From: [Ruminococcus] torques ATCC 27756
GTDB lineage: Bacteria; Bacillota; Clostridia; Lachnospirales; Lachnospiraceae
Length of the DNA stretch: 64,000 nucleotides
NCBI RefSeq assembly: GCF_000153925.1
Contig: NZ_DS264359.1
Location: forward strand, 31,000-94,999
Direction: 5' to 3'
Position numbers and translations under genes: made by a program. Of the stretch, positions 46,607 to 54,846 are shown in pieces. Position 1 is the stretch's first letter, and the number at the start of each line of letters is the position of its first letter. The notes under the pieces are model-generated. The model was not told where the DNA came from, did no database searches, and saw nothing but the letters and a program-made list of their open reading frames with translations.

Positions 46607-47899
46607 ATGGGAAATGAAAAACAAAAGGGAAAGGCTTTTGCGCTTCTGCCTATAGGCGTGTTTTTGGTAATCTTTTTAGGCGCGGGAATCTTGTTTAAGG
46701 ATTTTTACGCAATGCCGGCAGTAGTTGCATTTCTGATTGCTTTATTTGTTGCGTTTTTGCAGAACCGTAAAGTAAGTTTTCAGAAAAAGATGGAAGTGAT
46801 CGCAAAAGGACTCGGAGAGGAAAATATTATTACTATGTGTCTTATTTTCCTTTGCGCGGGAGCTTTTTCGGGAGCGGTAACCGCAGCAGGCGGAGTGGAC
46901 AGTACGGTGAATTTGGGACTCTCTCTTATTCCGCCGCATTTTGCAGTGGCAGGTCTGTTTATTATAGGATGTTTTATTTCAGTGTCGATGGGAACTTCCG
47001 TAGGAACAATCACGGCGCTTGCTCCGATTGCGGTCGGAATCAGTAAACAGACAGGGTTTTCTATGGCAATCTGTGTAGCTGCCGTCGTGTGCGGGGCAAT
47101 GTTCGGCGATAACCTGTCGATGATCTCTGATACGACGATTGCGGCAGTAAAAACGCAGGGATGCGAGATGAAAGATAAGTTTAAGATGAATTTTCTGATC
47201 GTACTTCCGGCGGCGATCATTACAGTCGTGTTCTTTTGGTTTGTGACGCGCAATGTAGCGTACGATATTACAGAGAATTTAGACTATAATTTCTGGCAGG
47301 TTGTACCGTATCTTGTCGTGCTTATAGGTGCGTTGATCGGAATCAATGTATTTCTCGTGCTGATCGGCGGAACTGTTATTTCACTTATAGCGGGAGTGGC
47401 AACGGGAAACATTGTTTTAGCGGATATGTTTACTGTTGTAGGAGATGGCGTTGTATCGATGTATGATATTACTGTAATATCTATTCTTGTAGCATGTATT
47501 GTATCGCTTGTGAAGATGAACGGCGGAATCCAGTTTATTCTGGATCAGATCAAAAGCAGGATTCACGGAGCAAAAGGAGCACAGGGAGGAATTGCGCTGC
47601 TTTCGTTTTTAGTTGATCTTTGTACGGCAAACAATACGGTAGCGATTGTTATGACAGGCCCGATCGCGAAGGAAATCAGTGATGAGTTTGACGTTGATCC
47701 AAGAAGATCGGCATCTCTGCTGGATATGTTTACATCCGTTGGACAGGGGCTGATCCCTTACGGCGCTCAGCTTCTTACGGCTGCGGCTCTTACAGGTCTG
47801 ACTCCGTTTGATTTTATGCCGTATTTGATCTATCCGATGCTGATGGCAGTATGCGGTATTGTGGCGATCTGCATAAGGCGGGAACGAAAAAGTGCCTGA
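46607..47899 (+). CDS. NhaC-family Na+/H+ antiporter
   Basis: This 430-residue membrane protein has about eleven hydrophobic segments. It shows the NhaC-family blocks SVSMGTSVGTITALAPI, GAMFGDNLSMISDTTIAA and DLCTANNTVAIVMTGP. The charged/polar residues in these helices are those thought to carry cations. It could exchange sodium for protons, or a malate/lactate pair as some relatives do. GAAAGGGAGAATTTA precedes the ATG. The stop overlaps an open frame leading into thrC, whose own start is 58 bases on. Confidence 0.85.
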   Translation: MGNEKQKGKAFALLPIGVFLVIFLGAGILFKDFYAMPAVVAFLIALFVAFLQNRKVSFQKKMEVIAKGLGEENIITMCLIFLCAGAFSGAVTAAGGVDSTVNLGLSLIPPHFAVAGLFIIGCFISVSMGTSVGTITALAPIAVGISKQTGFSMAICVAAVVCGAMFGDNLSMISDTTIAAVKTQGCEMKDKFKMNFLIVLPAAIITVVFFWFVTRNVAYDITENLDYNFWQVVPYLVVLIGALIGINVFLVLIGGTVISLIAGVATGNIVLADMFTVVGDGVVSMYDITVISILVACIVSLVKMNGGIQFILDQIKSRIHGAKGAQGGIALLSFLVDLCTANNTVAIVMTGPIAKEISDEFDVDPRRSASLLDMFTSVGQGLIPYGAQLLTAAALTGLTPFDFMPYLIYPMLMAVCGIVAICIRRERKSA

Positions 47900-47957
47900 G
47901 TATTCAGGAATATATTTAGTTGAAAATTGTGTTGCAGAAAGAAAAAGAGGTAAAATA

Positions 47958-49445
47958 ATGAATTTATTGTATAAGAGTACAAGAAACTCAGAAAAAACAG
48001 TGACGGCATCCGAGGCGATCTTGAAAGGTCTGGCAGATGACGGGGGATTGTTTGTTCCGGAATCTATTCCAAAGCTTGACGTTACGCTTGATGAATTGAA
48101 AGGGATGTCTTATCAGGAAACAGCTTATGCTGTGATGAAACAGTTTTTTACAGATTTTACGGAGGAAGAGTTAAAACACTGCATCAACAGTGCGTATGAT
48201 TCCAAGTTTGATACAGAAGTGATCGCTCCGCTTGTAAAAGTGGGTGACACATATCATTTGGAGTTGTTCCACGGAGCAACGATCGCATTTAAGGATATGG
48301 CTTTGTCGATTTTGCCGCATCTTCTTATTACGTCGGCTAAGAAAAATAATGTGAAAAATGAAATTGTAATTTTAACGGCAACATCAGGAGATACGGGAAA
48401 GGCGGCTCTTGCAGGTTTTGCGGACGTTCCGGGAACGAGGATCATCGTTTTTTATCCAAAAGGGGGCGTCAGCCGTATTCAGGAGCTTCAGATGGTGACT
48501 CAAAAAGGAGAGAACACATCAGTAGTGGCGATCCACGGAAATTTCGATCATGCACAAAGCGGTGTGAAAGCGATTTTTGAAGATAAAAAGCTGGCGGAAG
48601 AGTTGGCAGATGCCGGATACCAGTTTTCATCTGCGAACTCTATCAATATCGGACGTCTTGTTCCGCAGGTAGTATATTATGTTTACGCTTATGCAAAACT
48701 GCTTGAGAATGAAGAAATCAAAGCGGGAGAAAAGATCAATGTGACGGTTCCGACAGGAAACTTCGGAAACATTCTGGCTGCTTATTATGCGAAACAGATG
48801 GGAGTGCCGATTGCAAAGCTGATCTGTGCATCCAACGAAAATAAAGTGCTTTTTGATTTCTTTAAAACAGGGGTTTATGATAAAAACAGAGAATTTATCC
48901 TGACATCTTCCCCGTCTATGGACATTTTGATTTCCAGCAATCTGGAGCGTTTGATCTATACAATCGCAGGGCAGGATGCAGGGAAAAATGCCGAGTTGAT
49001 GAGACAGCTTAAAGAAGAAGGCGTTTATGAAATAACAGAAGAGATGCGCGGACAGTTAGGTGATTTTGTCGGAGGATTTGCGACGGAAGAAGAGACGAAA
49101 GAGACGATTAAAAATACATATGAGAAAACAGGGTATGTGATGGATACGCATACGGCGGTAGCGGCACATGTATGCGCACAATACCGCAAGGAAAGTGGGG
49201 ATGAAAAGAAGTGTCTCGTAGCTTCGACGGCGAGTCCGTATAAATTTATCCATAGCGTTATGACTGCCATTGACGATAAATATGCAAAGAAAGATGAATT
49301 TGAATTGATCGATGAGCTGAGCGCCCTGTCGGCAACGGAAATTCCGAATGCGATCAAAGAGATCCGAAATGCTCAGATCAGACATAACAGAGAATGCGAT
49401 TCGGACAAAATGAAAGAAATCGTGAAAGAAATTTTGAATGTATAA
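47958..49445 (+). CDS. thrC: Threonine synthase
   Basis: ThrC converts O-phosphohomoserine to threonine with pyridoxal phosphate. The 495-residue protein is the long (fungal/E. coli-like) type. The PLP Lys is in HGATIAFKDMAL and the phosphate-binding loops are TATSGDTGKAAL and VPTGNFGNILAAYYAK. AAAGAGGTAAAATA supports the ATG at 47958. The longer frame from 47892 overlaps the antiporter gene and would add 22 atypical residues. A strong terminator follows. Confidence 0.95.
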   Translation: MNLLYKSTRNSEKTVTASEAILKGLADDGGLFVPESIPKLDVTLDELKGMSYQETAYAVMKQFFTDFTEEELKHCINSAYDSKFDTEVIAPLVKVGDTYHLELFHGATIAFKDMALSILPHLLITSAKKNNVKNEIVILTATSGDTGKAALAGFADVPGTRIIVFYPKGGVSRIQELQMVTQKGENTSVVAIHGNFDHAQSGVKAIFEDKKLAEELADAGYQFSSANSINIGRLVPQVVYYVYAYAKLLENEEIKAGEKINVTVPTGNFGNILAAYYAKQMGVPIAKLICASNENKVLFDFFKTGVYDKNREFILTSSPSMDILISSNLERLIYTIAGQDAGKNAELMRQLKEEGVYEITEEMRGQLGDFVGGFATEEETKETIKNTYEKTGYVMDTHTAVAAHVCAQYRKESGDEKKCLVASTASPYKFIHSVMTAIDDKYAKKDEFELIDELSALSATEIPNAIKEIRNAQIRHNRECDSDKMKEIVKEILNV

Positions 49446-49467
49446 TTTATGAGAGGCTTGTCGTGTA

Positions 49468-49504
49468 GAAAATGCAGGATTGATAAAAAAATCCTGCATT
49501 TTTT
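49468..49504 (+). terminator. Terminator after thrC
   Basis: AAAATGCAGGATT pairs with AATCCTGCATTTT across an 8-base loop and is followed by T. Confidence 0.88.
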
Positions 49505-49508
49505 AAAT

Positions 49509-49594
49509 GGCGACGAGTCAAAACCCAGATTTTTCGGAAACCTTGACAATCGCTTAAAATCCACAAATGTGCCTTTTGACACTTCCGGTGATTG
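49509..49594 (+). repeat. Post-terminator repeat, copy B
   Basis: This full-length copy begins GGCGACGAGTCAAAACCCAG four bases after the thrC terminator. It has a middle CCTTGACAATCGC and ends ATGTGCCTTTTGACACTTCC followed by GGTGATTG. It aligns over its length with copy C (61086-61170) and more loosely with copy A. Together with the pckA promoter it accounts for the 49446-49793 gap. Confidence 0.65.
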
Positions 49595-49691
49595 AAATGT
49601 AATTTTGTTTTTTTTAGAAATAAAATAGAGCATATGAATTTGCAGTTTATAAAACTTTCATATAATCGAGAGAGATAGATGAATATTATTG

Positions 49692-49720
49692 TTGATTTTT
49701 GGAAAATGATTTTGTATAAT
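49692..49720 (+). promoter_or_regulatory. pckA promoter
   Basis: TTGATT and TATAAT (49715-49720) are exactly 17 bp apart. The spacer contains GATTTTTGGAAAATG, which matches 11 of 15 positions of the CodY consensus AATTTTCWGAAAATT. CodY control is therefore possible but weakly supported. Confidence 0.65.
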
Positions 49721-49793
49721 GAAAGCATAACGCTGGCATTAAGCGGCGTAGATGTGAAATATACATTTTAGAAAGAGAGAGGTAAGACATATT

Positions 49794-51398
49794 ATGGCAA
49801 ACATTGATCTTAGTCAGTATGGTATTACAGGAACTACGGAAATCGTTTACAACCCTTCTTATGAGCTGCTTTTTAAAGAAGAGACAGATTCAAGTCTTGA
49901 AGGCTTTGAAAAAGGACAGGAAAGCGAACTGGGAGCTGTTAATGTAATGACAGGTATTTATACAGGACGTTCTCCGAAAGATAAATTTATCGTAATGGAT
50001 GAAAACTCCAAAGATACGGTTTGGTGGACATCAGATGAATACAAAAACGACAATCATCCGGCAAGCCAGGAAGCATGGGATACATGTAAGGCGATCGCGC
50101 TGAAAGAACTTTCCAATAAGAGACTGTTTGTTGTTGACGCATTTTGCGGAGCAAATGCAGATACACGTATGGCAATCCGTTTTATCGTAGAGGTTGCTTG
50201 GCAGGCTCATTTTGTAAAGAATATGTTTATTCAGCCGACAGAGGAAGAGCTTGAGAACTTTAAGCCGGATTTTGTTGTATACAATGCATCAAAAGCAAAA
50301 GTGGAAAATTATAAAGAACTGGGATTGAACTCAGAGACAGCGGCTATGTTCAATATTACAAGCCGTGAGCAGGTTATTCTGAATACATGGTACGGCGGAG
50401 AGATGAAAAAAGGTATGTTCTCTATGATGAACTACTATCTGCCGCTGAAAGGAATCGCTTCTATGCACTGTTCCGCAAACACAGACATGAACGGAGAGAA
50501 TACAGCAATTTTCTTCGGACTTTCAGGAACAGGTAAGACAACGCTTTCCACAGATCCGAAACGTCTTTTGATCGGTGATGACGAGCACGGATGGGATGAT
50601 AACGGTATCTTTAACTTTGAAGGCGGATGTTATGCAAAAGTAATCAACCTTGATAAAGAGTCAGAGCCGGATATTTATAATGCAATTAAGAGAAACGCTC
50701 TTCTTGAGAACGTAACTCTTGATGAGAACGGAAAAATTGACTTTGATGATAAGAGTGTAACAGAGAATACTCGTGTGTCTTATCCGATCGATCATATTGA
50801 AAAAATCGTGCGTCCGATATCGGCAGCTCCGGCAGCGAAAAATGTAATTTTCCTGTCAGCAGATGCGTTTGGAGTGCTTCCGCCGGTATCGATTCTTACA
50901 CCGGAGCAGACAGAATATTATTTCTTGTCAGGATTTACAGCAAAACTTGCAGGTACGGAGCGTGGTATCACAGAGCCGACACCGACATTCTCAGCATGTT
51001 TTGGACAGGCATTTCTTGAGCTTCATCCGACAAAATATGCTGAAGAGCTCGTTAAGAAAATGAAAGCTAACAACGCGAAAGCATATCTTGTAAATACAGG
51101 ATGGAACGGAACAGGAAAACGTATCTCTATTAAAGATACTCGTGGTATCATCGATGCAATTTTGAACGGAGATATCGCAAATGCGCCGACAAAAACTATT
51201 CCGTACTTCAACATTGAAGTTCCGACAGAGCTTCCGGGAGTTGACACAAACATTCTTGATCCTCGTGACACATATGCAGACGCTTCCGAATGGGATGAAA
51301 AGGCAAAAGATCTTGCAGGAAGATTTATTAAAAACTTTGCAAAATATGAGAGCAACGAGGCAGGAAAAGCTCTTGTTTCAGCTGGTCCGCAGTTATAA
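49794..51398 (+). CDS. pckA: Phosphoenolpyruvate carboxykinase (ATP)
   Basis: PckA interconverts oxaloacetate plus ATP and phosphoenolpyruvate, CO2 and ADP. In gut anaerobes it often runs toward oxaloacetate for succinate or aspartate formation. The 534-residue protein has the P-loop [11 protein letters not shown], the metal-binding region GDDEHGWDD and [11 protein letters not shown], and the RVSYPIDHI block. AGAGAGGTAAGACATATT precedes the start. It is a single-gene transcript between a promoter and a strong terminator. Confidence 0.96.
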   Translation: MANIDLSQYGITGTTEIVYNPSYELLFKEETDSSLEGFEKGQESELGAVNVMTGIYTGRSPKDKFIVMDENSKDTVWWTSDEYKNDNHPASQEAWDTCKAIALKELSNKRLFVVDAFCGANADTRMAIRFIVEVAWQAHFVKNMFIQPTEEELENFKPDFVVYNASKAKVENYKELGLNSETAAMFNITSREQVILNTWYGGEMKKGMFSMMNYYLPLKGIASMHCSANTDMNGENTAIFFGLSGTGKTTLSTDPKRLLIGDDEHGWDDNGIFNFEGGCYAKVINLDKESEPDIYNAIKRNALLENVTLDENGKIDFDDKSVTENTRVSYPIDHIEKIVRPISAAPAAKNVIFLSADAFGVLPPVSILTPEQTEYYFLSGFTAKLAGTERGITEPTPTFSACFGQAFLELHPTKYAEELVKKMKANNAKAYLVNTGWNGTGKRISIKDTRGIIDAILNGDIANAPTKTIPYFNIEVPTELPGVDTNILDPRDTYADASEWDEKAKDLAGRFIKNFAKYESNEAGKALVSAGPQL

Positions 51399-51473
51399 GA
51401 ACAGTTTTTTCGTTAATCAAAGAAAATCATATTCAGCAGAGAATATGATGATTGTCGATATAAGAAATGTGAA

Positions 51474-51513
51474 AAAGAAATCGCTGAAGTTTTATACTTC
51501 AGCGATTTCTTTG
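51474..51513 (+). terminator. Terminator after pckA
   Basis: AAGAAATCGCTGAAG pairs perfectly with CTTCAGCGATTTCTT across a 7-base loop. A smaller hairpin ATCATATTC / GAATATGAT lies just before it at 51427-51449. Confidence 0.9.
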
Positions 51514-51515
51514 TA

Positions 51516-51560
51516 TAGGAGATGAGACAAAGTCTGGATTTTCCAAAGACTTCTTCTTTC
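51516..51560 (+). repeat. Post-terminator repeat, copy D (5' half)
   Basis: It begins three bases after the pckA terminator. Its first 27 bases (51516-51542) are identical to 52290-52316 (copy E). The 3' half of the family consensus is not recognisable, and the toxin-antitoxin promoter takes its place. Confidence 0.6.
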
Positions 51561-51575
51561 ATAAATTGGATTTAC

Positions 51576-51625
51576 TTGATAATATATAAAAAAGAAGATA
51601 TAATTATATCAATAAAATGATATAA
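51576..51625 (+). promoter_or_regulatory. Toxin-antitoxin promoter with overlapping operator
   Basis: TTGATA (51576-51581) and TATAAT (51599-51604) are 17 bp apart. A perfect dyad TTATATCA-N6-TGATATAA spans 51604-51625 directly at the -10 box and start site. This is the expected layout for autorepression by the antitoxin complex. Confidence 0.65.
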
Positions 51626-51654
51626 AAATAAAGAAACATGAAAGGGTGAAGAAA

Positions 51655-51921
51655 ATGATTATTAAAGCTTCGGCAACATTACGAAACGATTATTCTACGA
51701 TTTCCAATCTTGCAAGGGCAACGAGTGAACCGATTTATATAACAAAAAATGGCGAGGGTGACGGAGTATTTATGAATATTGATGCCTTTGAGAAAAGGGA
51801 ACAGGCATTGGAACTTCGTGCGAAAATCATGCAAGCAGAAGAAGAACGGTTAAACGGAGCAAAGACAAGAAGTATCTCCGAAGCAAGAAAGGAATTGAGA
51901 GAACGTGCAGGAACAATATAA
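51655..51921 (+). CDS. Phd/YefM-family antitoxin
   Basis: This 88-residue antitoxin has the DNA-binding N-terminal fold SATLRNDYSTISNLARATSEP, then IYITKNGEGDGVFMN. A C-terminal helical tail rich in Glu/Arg would wrap the toxin. AAAGGGTG lies six bases before the ATG at 51655. A GTG at 51646 is in frame but sits in that site. It overlaps the toxin gene by 17 bases. With the toxin it should repress its own promoter through the dyad upstream. Confidence 0.85.
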   Translation: MIIKASATLRNDYSTISNLARATSEPIYITKNGEGDGVFMNIDAFEKREQALELRAKIMQAEEERLNGAKTRSISEARKELRERAGTI

Positions 51922-52216
51922 GGTTGAGATTCTTCCTACTGCGTGGGAAGATTTGAAAAGTATTGAGGACTATTATTTACTTCAATTCGGTGTGGAATCT
52001 GCGATGAAAGTAACAGATCAGATATTAAATAGTATTGAACGTTTGGAGTTATACCCGAATTTTGGTTCACTTACACCTGACAAATGGTTGAACCGAAAGG
52101 GGTATCACATGATTATATCTGAAAGGTATGTTTCTATATATCGACTGATAGAAAAAACAGTTTATATATATCATATTGCCGATACACAGACAGAGTACAC
52201 TAAACTGTTTTCGTAA
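51905..52216 (+). CDS. RelE/ParE-family toxin
   Basis: This 103-residue toxin is of the RelE/ParE superfamily. It has the pattern YKVEILPTAWEDLKSIEDYY, then ILNSIERLELYPNFGS and the C-terminal strands YHMIISERYVSIYRLIEKTVYIYHI. Family members cleave ribosome-bound mRNA or poison gyrase, and the sequence alone does not decide which. It overlaps the antitoxin gene, so translation is coupled. A hairpin terminator follows. Confidence 0.85.
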   Translation: MQEQYKVEILPTAWEDLKSIEDYYLLQFGVESAMKVTDQILNSIERLELYPNFGSLTPDKWLNRKGYHMIISERYVSIYRLIEKTVYIYHIADTQTEYTKLFS

Positions 52217-52244
52217 ATGAAATTGAATAAGAATTTTAAGCAGA

Positions 52245-52287
52245 AGAACTGCCTGTCATTGAAAGATTGATGATAGGCAGTTCTTTT
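52245..52287 (+). terminator. Terminator after the toxin gene
   Basis: AGAACTGCCT pairs perfectly with AGGCAGTTCT over a 20-base loop and is followed by TTT. Confidence 0.8.
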
Positions 52288-52289
52288 AC

Positions 52290-52317
52290 TAGGAGATGAG
52301 ACAAAGTCTGGATTTTT
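52290..52317 (+). repeat. Post-terminator repeat, copy E (5' part, interrupted by IS)
   Basis: Its first 27 bases match copy D exactly. The repeat stops at the IS256 left end. Its continuation is at 53808-53835 on the other side of the element, after the duplicated GGATTTTT. Confidence 0.65.
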
Positions 52318-53799
52318 GAGACTATGAAGAAAAGTCTGTAAATATGATCTTCTATGATAAGAATGGGCGATAGGCTTAAACAAAATCAGCTTTTCGCCCT
52401 TGCTTTATATATAACAGTTACAAAATTGCATGTCAACAGCAGGCGGGTAATCCGCCTGTTTTTCTGCTTTTTTTATTACTCTGGCAAGCGACCTTCATAC
52501 ATGATACTTAACTCTCCATAAACCTGAGCCCAGTTCCGGATTGTTGCAGTCCATTTTTTTGTAGCTTCAAAGGTAGCCAGATAAAGGGCTTTTAAAAGGG
52601 CTGTATCGCTTGGAAAGACGCTTCTCTGACGGTTCAGCTTCCGATAAGTGGAATTCAGAGATTCAATGGCATTTGTTGTATAAATGACCTTTCTAACCGC
52701 TGCTGAAAACTTGAAGATTGGGGAAATAGCATCCCAGTTATCCTTCCAGCGTTTCATGGAATTCGGATATTTTGCAGTCCATTTTTCCATTACCCGATCC
52801 AAAGCTGCCAAAGCTTTCTTTTCATCCGCTGCCTGATATATCGTTTTCAAATCTGTGGCAAATGCTTTTCTGTCTTTATCTGGAACATATTTCAAGGTAT
52901 TTCGCACTTGATGAACGATACATCTTTGATATTCTGTCTTAGGAAATGCTGCCGCAATCGCTTCTTTGATACCTGTGAGTCCATCTGCACAAATGATCAG
53001 GATATCTTTTACACCACGATTTTTTAATTCGTTTAAGACGGAGAGCCAATACTTGGAACTTTCATTTTCTCCAATACTGATAGTAAGCACTTCTTTCTTA
53101 CCTTCCGCATTAATCCCAAGAATGACATACGCAGCAAGCTTCCGGATCACTCCATTATCACGGACGGAATAGTGAATCGCATCAATATACAGGATTGGAT
53201 AAACTTCATCTAATGGCCGATTCTGCCAGTCTTCAATTTGTGGGAGAATCTTGTCTGTAACATCTGATATAAAACCTTCGGATGTTTCAAAACCATAAAT
53301 ATCTTCGATTGTTTCTGAAATCTGCCGGGTTGTCATACCTTTTGCATACATAGAAATAATCTTCTGATCGATATCTGAAATGTCTTTCTGACGTTTCTTT
53401 ACTACTTGAGGTTCAAAAGTTGATTTTCTGTCTTGTGGAACTTCAATCTCCATAGAACCATAACGACTATTCACTCTTTTTCGCTTATAACCATTGCGAT
53501 AATCACCGCTATCAGAACGTTGTGATTTTTCATATCCCAAGTGGTCATCCATTTCCGCTTCCATCATCTCTTTGATGGTTCCACCAAGAAGATCTTTCAG
53601 CGCATCCTGGATATCTTCTGCTGATTGGATATCGTATTCTTTCAAGAGCTGGTGAATGATGTTACGTTTTCCTTCTGTCATTTGTACTTTGTGTACAGGT
53701 TTCTTTTCTCTTGCCATAATAAAAGGCCTCCTTATGATAAAATATTTTACCATAGAAGACCTTCTAAAACATTATTTACAGAAAAAGTTTCACATTCTC
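52318..53799 (-). mobile_element. IS256-family insertion sequence with 8-bp target duplication
   Basis: The element is about 1482 bp. Its ends are imperfect inverted repeats: the left end begins GAGACTATGAAG and the right end, read inward, begins GAGAATGTGAAA. Both then share TCTGTAAATA and CTTCTATG-TAA. Flanking GGATTTTT is present at 52310-52317 and 53800-53807, an 8-bp target duplication as expected for IS256. A hairpin CAGGCGG / CCGCCTG followed by five T at 52440-52463 would stop outside transcripts entering the element. The insertion split a post-terminator repeat. Confidence 0.88.
52476..53717 (-). CDS. IS256-family (mutator-type) transposase
   Basis: This DDE transposase of 413 residues has the conserved N-terminal MMEAEMDDHLGY. 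Catalytic residues are visible as Asp in YIDAIHYSV, Asp in IICADGLTGIKEAI and Glu in TTNAIESLNS, with the family CIVHQVRN motif between. AAGGAGG lies nine bases before the ATG at 53717. An in-frame ATG 12 codons earlier (53753) lies in the terminal repeat region. The frame is intact, so the element is potentially active. Confidence 0.93.
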   Translation of the reverse strand: MAREKKPVHKVQMTEGKRNIIHQLLKEYDIQSAEDIQDALKDLLGGTIKEMMEAEMDDHLGYEKSQRSDSGDYRNGYKRKRVNSRYGSMEIEVPQDRKSTFEPQVVKKRQKDISDIDQKIISMYAKGMTTRQISETIEDIYGFETSEGFISDVTDKILPQIEDWQNRPLDEVYPILYIDAIHYSVRDNGVIRKLAAYVILGINAEGKKEVLTISIGENESSKYWLSVLNELKNRGVKDILIICADGLTGIKEAIAAAFPKTEYQRCIVHQVRNTLKYVPDKDRKAFATDLKTIYQAADEKKALAALDRVMEKWTAKYPNSMKRWKDNWDAISPIFKFSAAVRKVIYTTNAIESLNSTYRKLNRQRSVFPSDTALLKALYLATFEATKKWTATIRNWAQVYGELSIMYEGRLPE

Positions 53800-53807
53800 G
53801 GATTTTT

Positions 53808-53835
53808 CAGAGGCTTTTGGCGTTTCCGGTGATTA
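53808..53835 (+). repeat. Post-terminator repeat, 3' part of the interrupted copy
   Basis: AGGCTTTTGGCG then TTTCCGGTGATTA matches the 3' end of copies B and C (TTTTGACACTTCCGGTGATTG). Joined to 52290-52317 it rebuilds a short version of the family. Confidence 0.6.
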
Positions 53836-53886
53836 CCGAAAATAAGTGTTAGCAATTTTGTTACATGTATATAGGTATTTTTGAAA

Positions 53887-54507
53887 TCATGAAAAAGATT
53901 TCCGTAGTTTCTCCACAGCCCCTTTTTCGATTCGTGAGACATAAGAACGGGAAATTCCAAGTTGTCTTGCAATTTCCCGCTGCGTATATTCTTCTCCGTT
54001 ATAGAGTCCGTAACGCATTTTTAAAATAATACGTTCCCGCTGCGATAATTCTTTTTCGACTTTTTCATAAAGTGTCTGTATATTTTCTTTTAGGTGAATT
54101 TTTTCGGCAACTTCTTCTTCATCAGTCTCGATAATATCATATAATTTTATTTCGTTTCCTTCTCTGTCAGTGCCGATTGGTTCATAAAGAGAGATTTCTT
54201 TTGCGGCTTTTTTCTTGGAACGAAGATACATAAGAATTTCATTTTCTATGCATCTGGAAGCATAGGCGGCGAGGCGGTTTCCTTTGTCAGGATTAAAAGT
54301 GACAACGGCTTTGATCAGTCCGATTGTGCCGATAGAGATCAGGTCTTCGGGATCTTCTTCGGAATTTTGATATTTTTTGATTACATGTGCGACAAGTCTT
54401 AGATTGCGTTCGATCAGGATGTGTTTTGCCTCGAGGTCACCTTCTGTGTATTTTCGGATATAATATTTTTCTTCCGACGGCGTGAGCGGATTTGGAAATG
54501 ATTTCAA
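53887..54507 (-). CDS. sigK: Late mother-cell sporulation sigma factor
   Basis: This sigma-70 factor of 206 residues is of the sporulation SigE/SigK group. It has the FPNPLTPSEEKYYI start, region 2 (NLRLVAHVIKKY, DLISIGTIGLIKAV, ASRCIENEILMYLR) and region 4 HTH (YTQREIARQLGISRSYVSRIEK). I prefer a TTG at 54507 with AGAGGTG six bases before. A GTG at 54525 adds six residues. Neither gives the 20-residue pro-sequence of Bacillus SigK, so activation by proteolysis is unlikely. The gene is whole, not split by a skin-type element. Confidence 0.85.
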   Translation of the reverse strand: MKSFPNPLTPSEEKYYIRKYTEGDLEAKHILIERNLRLVAHVIKKYQNSEEDPEDLISIGTIGLIKAVVTFNPDKGNRLAAYASRCIENEILMYLRSKKKAAKEISLYEPIGTDREGNEIKLYDIIETDEEEVAEKIHLKENIQTLYEKVEKELSQRERIILKMRYGLYNGEEYTQREIARQLGISRSYVSRIEKGAVEKLRKSFS

Positions 54508-54533
54508 GATAACACCTCTTAGCACATTTGATA

Positions 54534-54562
54534 TAGTCTATGTAAAAGACATGTTGTTTGTG
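54534..54562 (-). promoter_or_regulatory. Candidate sigK promoter of mother-cell type
   Basis: On the minus strand CATAGACTA (54542 to 54534) matches the SigK -10 pattern CATA-N3-TA and also resembles SigE -10 boxes. An AC lies about 17 bases upstream. A start near 54527 would leave room for the ribosome site only if the TTG at 54507 is used. The remaining gap to 54846 holds small hairpins (CCTCTGAAAGAGG at about 54692) and no convincing gene. Confidence 0.4.
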
Positions 54563-54846
54563 CTTTTCCATCTGTAAACTGGGAAATAAATTCTGTCATT
54601 TCGTGAAATTTTCATTTTTTTCTTGACGCTCATTTTTTTATGAATTATCATAAATCTACATTCCCGAAGAAATTCATCTTCGGCAATCTGACCTCTGAAA
54701 GAGGTGTCTGACCGGATCGGTTGGAATTCAATTATTTTAAGTGGTGTTTCTTCTATAATAAATAGTGTATAAATCAACAGTATAAACGATAGAAGATCTT
54801 GTTATTTTAACAAAGGAGAACAGGAAGCTCATAGAAAGGAGTGCAA

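Noticed and set aside
49509..49594. Copy B of the post-terminator repeat read as a 28-codon peptide
   Set aside because: The frame is open in this copy only. Copies A and C break or shift it, and there is no start or ribosome site.
54538..54777. 79-residue minus-strand ORF upstream of sigK
   Set aside because: It starts at TTG with no ribosome site, is full of basic low-complexity sequence and overlaps the likely sigK promoter. It looks like chance coding.
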